From CAMLJR01 sp964631955 (GTDB lineage: Bacteria > Pseudomonadota > Gammaproteobacteria > Pseudomonadales > CAMLJR01), in the NCBI GenBank assembly GCA_964631955.1, contig CAZWBA010000003.1, positions 1-64,000 on the forward strand: a stretch of DNA of 64,000 nt. The letters are read 5' to 3'. This document shows positions 59,732 to 64,000 of the stretch, one piece after another. Within the stretch, counting starts at the first letter, position 1; each line of letters begins with the position of its first letter. The notes beneath the pieces were generated by a model. It was not told the DNA's origin. It saw only the letters and a list, made by a program, of their open reading frames with translations, and did not search any database. The translations under genes and the position numbers were made by a program.

Positions 59732-60580
59732 ATGGATCGCTATACGTGGAATCAGGCCGCGCTCCGCTGGCTTCGGGAAAAATCGCATAAAGCGGATATA
59801 AAACACGATGGGGAAAAGCTCGCGTGGCTTGAAAATATACTTGGTGAATATTTTCTTGATGAGATAACGCGCGACGTTGTCGAGCGCGTCATTGAATTAA
59901 AAATTCAGACTTGTGCGGCTTCTACGGTGAATCGTTACCTTGCTTTGATTCGCGCAATTTTGCGCATGGCCCGAGATGACTGGGAATGGTTGCATCGCGT
60001 GCCGCGAATCCGAATGCTTAAAGAGCCGCCTGCACGTGTTCGGTGGCTCGCCCCATCTGACGCGGTCCGGTTGTTATGTGAGTTGCCGGATCATTTGCGT
60101 TCTATGGCGGTTTTCGCGCTGGCGACGGGTTTGCGGCAAAGCAATGTGACGCGCTTGCGCTGGGAACAGGTAGATACTGCTCGATCGATGGCGTGGATAC
60201 ACGCCGAGCAATCCAAAAACCGAAAGTCTTTCCCGGTGCCGCTCAATGCTGACGCAATGGCTGTGATTCATGCGCAGCGCGGTCGGCATCGCGAATGGGT
60301 GTTTGTGTATAACGGGAAGCCGGTATCAAGGACCAGTACGAAGGCTTGGGCGAAGGCGAAAGAGCGCGCGGGGATTTCAGATTTTCGATGGCATGATCTG
60401 CGGCATACATGGGCGTCATGGCACGCCCAAAATGGTACGGGCTTGCGGGAATTAATGGAGTTGGGCAGCTGGTCGACTATGCAAATGGTGTTGCGCTATG
60501 CGCATTTGGGTGGCGAGCATTTGAAGCGGCCAGCGTCGCATATTGAGGGTATTTTGTCGCGTGCCGGTCGATCTTCTTGA
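59732..60580 (+). CDS. Tyrosine site-specific integrase
   Basis: Integrase of 282 residues catalysing recombination at tRNA-Phe. An N-terminal core-binding domain (about 5-95, WNQAALRWLREK, TVNRYLALIRAILRMA) is followed by the catalytic domain. R135 is in ATGLRQSNVTRL, K165 in SKNRKSF, H221 and R224 in HDLRHTWASW, and Y256 in VLRYAHLG; the position usually His or Trp before Tyr is W247. The ATG at 59732 fits; upstream codons are less likely. The stop codon is inside the attR core, so it is kept on excision. Confidence 0.93.
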   Translation: MDRYTWNQAALRWLREKSHKADIKHDGEKLAWLENILGEYFLDEITRDVVERVIELKIQTCAASTVNRYLALIRAILRMARDDWEWLHRVPRIRMLKEPPARVRWLAPSDAVRLLCELPDHLRSMAVFALATGLRQSNVTRLRWEQVDTARSMAWIHAEQSKNRKSFPVPLNADAMAVIHAQRGRHREWVFVYNGKPVSRTSTKAWAKAKERAGISDFRWHDLRHTWASWHAQNGTGLRELMELGSWSTMQMVLRYAHLGGEHLKRPASHIEGILSRAGRSS

Positions 60581-60622
60581 AAATCCTTGTGTCGGCAGTT
60601 CGATTCTGCCCCTGGGCACCAT
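60577..60622 (+). repeat. attR core, 46-bp direct repeat
   Basis: Exact copy of 53413-53458, containing the 3' half of tRNA-Phe from the anticodon loop to CCA. It lacks the tRNA 5' half, so it is not a functional tRNA. It supplies the integrase stop codon at its left edge. Confidence 0.95.
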
Positions 60623-60630
60623 TCCCACCA

Positions 60631-61797
60631 CTACTCCTTGTCGTTTTTCTGATCCGATGCCTTCACATCGGTCGTATCGTTTTCGTTCACCACATCCTTC
60701 AAACTCACGCTGCGCTCAAGAGAACTTGAAAATGCATTAACAAATGCGTTGCGCAGAATATTTACGATGGTTACCCATACATCCGCATCGGGGTTATCAA
60801 TGGTGCCGCTGAAGGGAATTTGCGTCGCCAGCTGATCGTGCGGATGATTCTTGAATATTGTTGCGGCGAGCTGCACCAGGCCGGTCCACATGCGATTGAA
60901 AATATTGCCCTGCTTATCGGGAGGTGTGACAACCTCGATCTCTTTGGCGACCGGTTTTACATAGCCCTTGAATTTTCCTTCCGCCGCAGCGAATTCAGTA
61001 AATACGGAAAACTGCCCCGACTCGGCGTTGACGCTGGCATACGTGTCGAGCCATGGATTCAATTCGGGCAATGACACGTCCTTCAGTTCAGCCGCCACCT
61101 CAAATGTGGGGACTTCGACAGCGGTATTCAATTTACCATCGATGCGCAGTGCGCCTTTATCGAGTGCGCGGCCCTGCAAGTCGAAACTGGCAAAGGCATT
61201 GGGGTCGTCAGCGGGTAATGCGTTGGTGAGATTGCGTAGCGAGAAATGAATATCCCGCAATACCAATGCCTGCTCGCGCTCTATGCCCGGCGCCCGAAAA
61301 CGCACGATGCAATTGTCGCCACGAATTTCGTTAAACGTGAATGGAAATAACTTTTGCAGTGATGCATTCCAGTTATTTTCATTACCCAACTGGCGCTGCG
61401 AGCCATCTTCACTCTGAATGAAGCTCAATTGGGCATGATGAAAATATGCCTTCCCCACCACCGAACCGTGCCACAAAGCCCGCCACTGAATAGCCAGCTC
61501 CAAACGCTCGGCATCGAGAAACGGTTCATTCTTTGCTGCACCTTTCTTTTCGATAACGATATTTTCAATTGCGTAGGCACCACGCCATAACGCGATATGA
61601 ATCTTATCGACATGACCCGTGTAGCTATCGAGATTTTGCAATTGCCTGTTGACGTAGCGCTCGACGAGGGTCGGCAAGGCCAGCCGAAAACATATCAGCA
61701 ATACGAGAGCTACCGCCACGCCGATGAAAAACCTGTTACGCAGCAGCGAAGAAAGCGATCGTGAACGCCGTGGAGTTAGCGTCAAAGCAATACCCAT
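60631..61797 (-). CDS. DUF748 / AsmA-like membrane-anchored protein
   Basis: Protein of 388 residues with an N-terminal membrane helix (FFIGVAVALVLLICFRLALP) and a long periplasmic beta-rich region. The region matches the DUF748/AsmA-like plan: VERYVNRQLQNLDSYTGHV, FPFTFNEIRGDNCIVRFRAP, ASFDLQGRALDKGALRIDG. The C-terminal tail is charged. AsmA-like proteins help move or shape lipids at the envelope, but this subgroup is uncharacterised. The ATG at 61797 is preferred over GTG 61812. It ends just 8 bp beyond the phage attR repeat, so integration did not disrupt it. Confidence 0.8.
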   Translation of the reverse strand: MGIALTLTPRRSRSLSSLLRNRFFIGVAVALVLLICFRLALPTLVERYVNRQLQNLDSYTGHVDKIHIALWRGAYAIENIVIEKKGAAKNEPFLDAERLELAIQWRALWHGSVVGKAYFHHAQLSFIQSEDGSQRQLGNENNWNASLQKLFPFTFNEIRGDNCIVRFRAPGIEREQALVLRDIHFSLRNLTNALPADDPNAFASFDLQGRALDKGALRIDGKLNTAVEVPTFEVAAELKDVSLPELNPWLDTYASVNAESGQFSVFTEFAAAEGKFKGYVKPVAKEIEVVTPPDKQGNIFNRMWTGLVQLAATIFKNHPHDQLATQIPFSGTIDNPDADVWVTIVNILRNAFVNAFSSSLERSVSLKDVVNENDTTDVKASDQKNDKE

Positions 61798-61878
61798 GAT
61801 TGTCGATGTCACTTACCATGACAATTTATGAAAACCGCCCGGTGCTTTATCAAAGCCTTCTTGCAAAAGACACAAATA

Positions 61879-62118
61879 CTATCGGTGATTGCCGAGCGGA
61901 ACGTGTTGAGGATGCCGCAGCAATCTGCGATAACGACCGCGCAGCCGGAATATCTGCAACCCTGTCACTATCAACAATGCACTGCTCAAAACTGCCAGCA
62001 GCCCCTCGACATTCAGCCCTACCCAGCATCCCGCAGCGATGTAAATGAGCGGCAGCAACTCGTAAAGCCATGCCGGAGTGGTGATGTCGATTGTGTTTCC
62101 CACGCGATGGATGGACAT
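61879..62118 (-). CDS. Small two-helix membrane protein of unknown function
   Basis: Protein of 79 residues with two closely spaced hydrophobic segments (LLPLIYIAAGCWVGL and GLLAVLSSALLIVTGLQIF) and a very basic C-terminus (RLRGRYRRLLRHPQH). The start at 62118 gives a compact protein; a longer frame from 62226 lacks support. I do not recognise it. It is about 80 bp upstream of the DUF748 gene on the same strand. Confidence 0.6.
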   Translation of the reverse strand: MSIHRVGNTIDITTPAWLYELLPLIYIAAGCWVGLNVEGLLAVLSSALLIVTGLQIFRLRGRYRRLLRHPQHVPLGNHR

Positions 62119-62317
62119 GATGTCATTCTCGGTTTTCAGTCCTGAGGAACTCAGTTGAAGCAATAAGCAGACCTGAAACCGAAAATGCTTGCGGACCAAC
62201 AGATTGGAAAAAATGACAGCCTTCACGATTTCCCCATCAGGAAAAAAGCCCGACAGTTTTACCGCCTCTGCGACATTTTTTCTGGAAAAACCCGCGTATT
62301 TTTTTCAGAACAAATGA

Positions 62318-63589
62318 TCAGAATTGATAGCGCCGGCGAATCGCATCGAAACGCGTGTGCATCTGCTGAATGCGCTGCGCAGGCCCTGCCTTCGCACTAT
62401 CGACTGGAAGATGCCGTGCCAACTCAGCCTGCTTGACGAGTTGCGTGCGAAAGGTGGTCGCCGCGTTACTGAGGAATGCGCGATAGGTGAGATTGCCACT
62501 CTCGAAACCCTGCGTATCGAGCCAGTTGTGATAACCGGGATCGTCGTGACAAAGAATCAGACGGATCCTGTTATCGCTATCGACATGCGTGCGGCTCGGC
62601 GTATAGCTAACCGGCCGATACAGATAGTCCATGCTATTAAAAAACACACCCATGTTCGTCACCATCCAGAAATCGCTATGGCTATCGAACTCGATGATTA
62701 GCGCTTCGTTGGGCGCCAGCTTCCAGCATAAGTGCGCGACCGCACGGCCACGCCGGGTATCCGCATTATCGGCAGCTGAATCGGTAGGGAATTGATTGAC
62801 ATTAATCGCGTCGACCATTGGACTGTATCGATACGGATGCTCGGGCCAATCATTCATCACGCCGGTAACAAACCGTCCCGCCCACGCCATCGCATCGATC
62901 ATCGTTTGCGGCGTCGGCAATGGTCGTGGCGCATGCATATCGATGCGTTCGATATGTATGCGCGCGGGAATTTCATCCCAGCGATCGAAACCCTGCCGAA
63001 TAAATAATTTTCGGGAACCGCGCGTGGTCGGCAACCAGTTTTTTTTGTGCCCGTTCGTTTTTTTAGGCCCGCCTGCATTCTTAGGCTCAGGCCCGCCGAT
63101 AAACAATTCAAAACTGCCATCGGCTTCGGCATGCAATTGATGCCCGAATAAATTGGCTTCGGGAATATCGCCGAACGGTTCGTGCAAGCTCGGTATATCG
63201 GTGCCCGGCTGCTTTTCGGGGCGAGCGCCCTGCACGGTAAAATTCAAAAAGCGCGCGGTGCCTTTATTGCCGGTAATTTTATAAATCGACTCGCCATCGA
63301 TCCACGCCTGCAAATACACCAGATCCGCCGCATCGCCGCCCAGTTTGCGATCAGGCGCGCAGAACGCGTGCAATGCGGGATATTTAGTGTCTTTGGTCTC
63401 CAGCGCCAAATCGAAAGCCTGCGACAGATTCTGCGTTAAAAACCGCAATGCATCGGCGCGATGCAAGGGTGTTGCGGGATTATGGTCTTTGAATATGCGC
63501 TCACCGGCATCTTGCAGCTGCTGACAAAATTGTCGCCAAGCATCGCGCAGTGCAGCATCATCCCGACCATCGCCAAACGCCATTGTCAT
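62318..63589 (-). CDS. DUF1214 domain protein, second paralogue
   Basis: Protein of 423 residues with the same architecture as the protein at 13926-15119: a helical N-terminus, a central strand set (YLQAWIDGESIYKITGNKGT, FLNFTVQGARP) and a C-terminal domain with HLCWKLAPNEALIIEFDSH, DYLYRPVSYTPSRTHVDSD and LCHDDPGYHNWLDTQGFESG. A lysine/glycine-rich insert (PKNAGGPKKTNGHKKN) lies near residue 170. Its function is unknown. It is followed upstream, 15 bp away on the same strand, by the isomerase/epimerase gene, so the pair is probably an operon. Confidence 0.83.
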   Translation of the reverse strand: MTMAFGDGRDDAALRDAWRQFCQQLQDAGERIFKDHNPATPLHRADALRFLTQNLSQAFDLALETKDTKYPALHAFCAPDRKLGGDAADLVYLQAWIDGESIYKITGNKGTARFLNFTVQGARPEKQPGTDIPSLHEPFGDIPEANLFGHQLHAEADGSFELFIGGPEPKNAGGPKKTNGHKKNWLPTTRGSRKLFIRQGFDRWDEIPARIHIERIDMHAPRPLPTPQTMIDAMAWAGRFVTGVMNDWPEHPYRYSPMVDAINVNQFPTDSAADNADTRRGRAVAHLCWKLAPNEALIIEFDSHSDFWMVTNMGVFFNSMDYLYRPVSYTPSRTHVDSDNRIRLILCHDDPGYHNWLDTQGFESGNLTYRAFLSNAATTFRTQLVKQAELARHLPVDSAKAGPAQRIQQMHTRFDAIRRRYQF

Positions 63590-63604
63590 TCACCGTTCAA
63601 AAAA

Positions 63605-64000
63605 TTATGCGGATAATTCATCCAGTATTTTATCAAGGTAATTCGCCGCGCGTTGCGCTGCAGCAAAATGACCCTCGCGATCGATACGTGGACCGATCAA
63701 TTCCAAATCGAAAGCGCCGCGATAACCCACTTCCTGCAACCACGCGATAATCTGCCGCAGCGGTATTACACCATCGCCGGGCACTGCGCGTGCCGGTAAC
63801 GCGCGATCGCCATAGACATAATCGCTCAATTGCACGAGACAACAGCGCGGCAGCGCTCGCTCGAACAATGCGCGCAAGTTCGCCTCGGCCCAGCATGCGA
63901 ATATTTCGATACACACACCGACGTTCGCCATTTCCGCGAGTGTCAATGCATCATTCAATGTGTGTGCGATATGCACATCGGCATACACCGCCGGCGCATT
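63605..64000 (-). CDS. Sugar phosphate isomerase/epimerase-like TIM-barrel protein, 5' end beyond window
   Basis: The visible C-terminal ~131 residues match the AP-endonuclease-2-like TIM barrel of sugar isomerases and epimerases: VGVCIEIFACWAEANLRALF, CCLVQLSDYVYGDRALP, a RAVPGDGVIPLRQIIAWL segment with the metal-binding GDG, and a final strand GAFDLELIGPRI with a metal-ligand glutamate. The reading frame is open to base 64000, so the N-terminal half is outside. The substrate is unknown. Pairing with a DUF1214 gene resembles the accessory island at 7-24 kb. Confidence 0.8.
   Translation of the reverse strand, partial: NAPAVYADVHIAHTLNDALTLAEMANVGVCIEIFACWAEANLRALFERALPRCCLVQLSDYVYGDRALPARAVPGDGVIPLRQIIAWLQEVGYRGAFDLELIGPRIDREGHFAAAQRAANYLDKILDELSA

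Larger units (their letters stand above)
53413..60622 (+). mobile_element. Integrated filamentous phage (inovirus prophage)
   Basis: A 7,164-bp unit lies between perfect 46-bp direct repeats formed by the 3' end of tRNA-Phe. Gene content and order match inoviruses: repressor on the left minus strand; then rightward small unknown genes, replication initiator, ssDNA-binding-like protein, tiny membrane proteins with the major coat, adsorption protein, DUF2523 protein and Zot; a reverse-strand small gene; and a tyrosine integrase at the right end. The element looks more A+T-rich than its flanks and has no obvious broken gene, so it may be active. Confidence 0.93.

Noticed and set aside
60577..60622. 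Possible second tRNA-Phe gene
   Set aside because: Only the 3' half is present; the acceptor 5' strand and D-arm are missing, so it is the attachment repeat.

Overview
The window comes from a gammaproteobacterial chromosome. The main evidence is conserved gene order: yrfG-hslR-hslO-pckA at the left, trmL/secB-grxC-yibN-gpmI-envC-ctpA in the middle, mutY-yggX, and a glnA-ntrB-ntrC set. Within the class, the P450/DUF1214/sulfotransferase/CoA-transferase genes suggest an oligotrophic or marine lineage (Cellvibrionales- or Nevskiales-like). That placement is an inference and is weakly supported.

Layout. 1-7.1 kb is housekeeping: pckA (cut by the window edge), hslO, hslR, yrfG, a small unknown gene, a Rap1a-type secreted protein, asnS and an AI-2E family permease. 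7.1-24.5 kb is an accessory metabolic island. A TetR regulator and a palindromic operator candidate sit at a divergent centre. Leftward lie a SnoaL-like protein, an epoxide hydrolase, a large membrane-anchored di-haem cytochrome c and a P450. Rightward lie a VOC protein, a DUF1214 protein, an SDR, a sulfotransferase, a zinc alcohol dehydrogenase, an aldo/keto reductase and a Gfo/Idh/MocA oxidoreductase. Next come two almost identical amidohydrolases flanking a class III CoA-transferase. The set looks like a pathway for oxidising a hydrophobic carbon compound; its substrate cannot be read from the sequence. A second DUF1214 gene and a TIM-barrel isomerase at the right edge (62.3-64 kb) suggest related genes continue beyond the window.

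24.7-53.4 kb is mostly core genome: tRNA-Arg(CCG), a cytochrome c5-like protein, TerC, TypA/BipA, an amino-acid permease, MscL, an ABC exporter, a Bcr/CflA efflux pump, ntrC-ntrB, glnA with a clear sigma-54 promoter and NtrC-like sites, thiI-trmL, secB-grxC-yibN, gpmI-envC-ctpA, a histidine cluster with purT inserted between hisA and hisF, a PanZ-like acetyltransferase, and mutY-yggX.

53.4-60.6 kb is a complete-looking integrated filamentous phage (inovirus) of about 7.16 kb. It lies in tRNA-Phe(GAA) between perfect 46-bp direct repeats. It carries a repressor, a replication initiator, a small protein in the ssDNA-binding position, a 42-residue major coat protein, tiny membrane proteins, a TspB/pIII-like adsorption protein, a DUF2523/pVI-like protein, a Zot/pI assembly ATPase, a small opposite-strand membrane protein and a tyrosine integrase. 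The integrase stop codon lies in the attachment core. The repressor frame runs through the core into antisense tRNA, so integration should change its C-terminus. The phage looks more A+T-rich than its surroundings.

A palindromic interspersed repeat with core GCGGACACACAGGYCCGC occurs in at least four intergenic places, once as an inverted pair between trmL and secB. All family assignments were made by eye from translated sequence; no database search was run.
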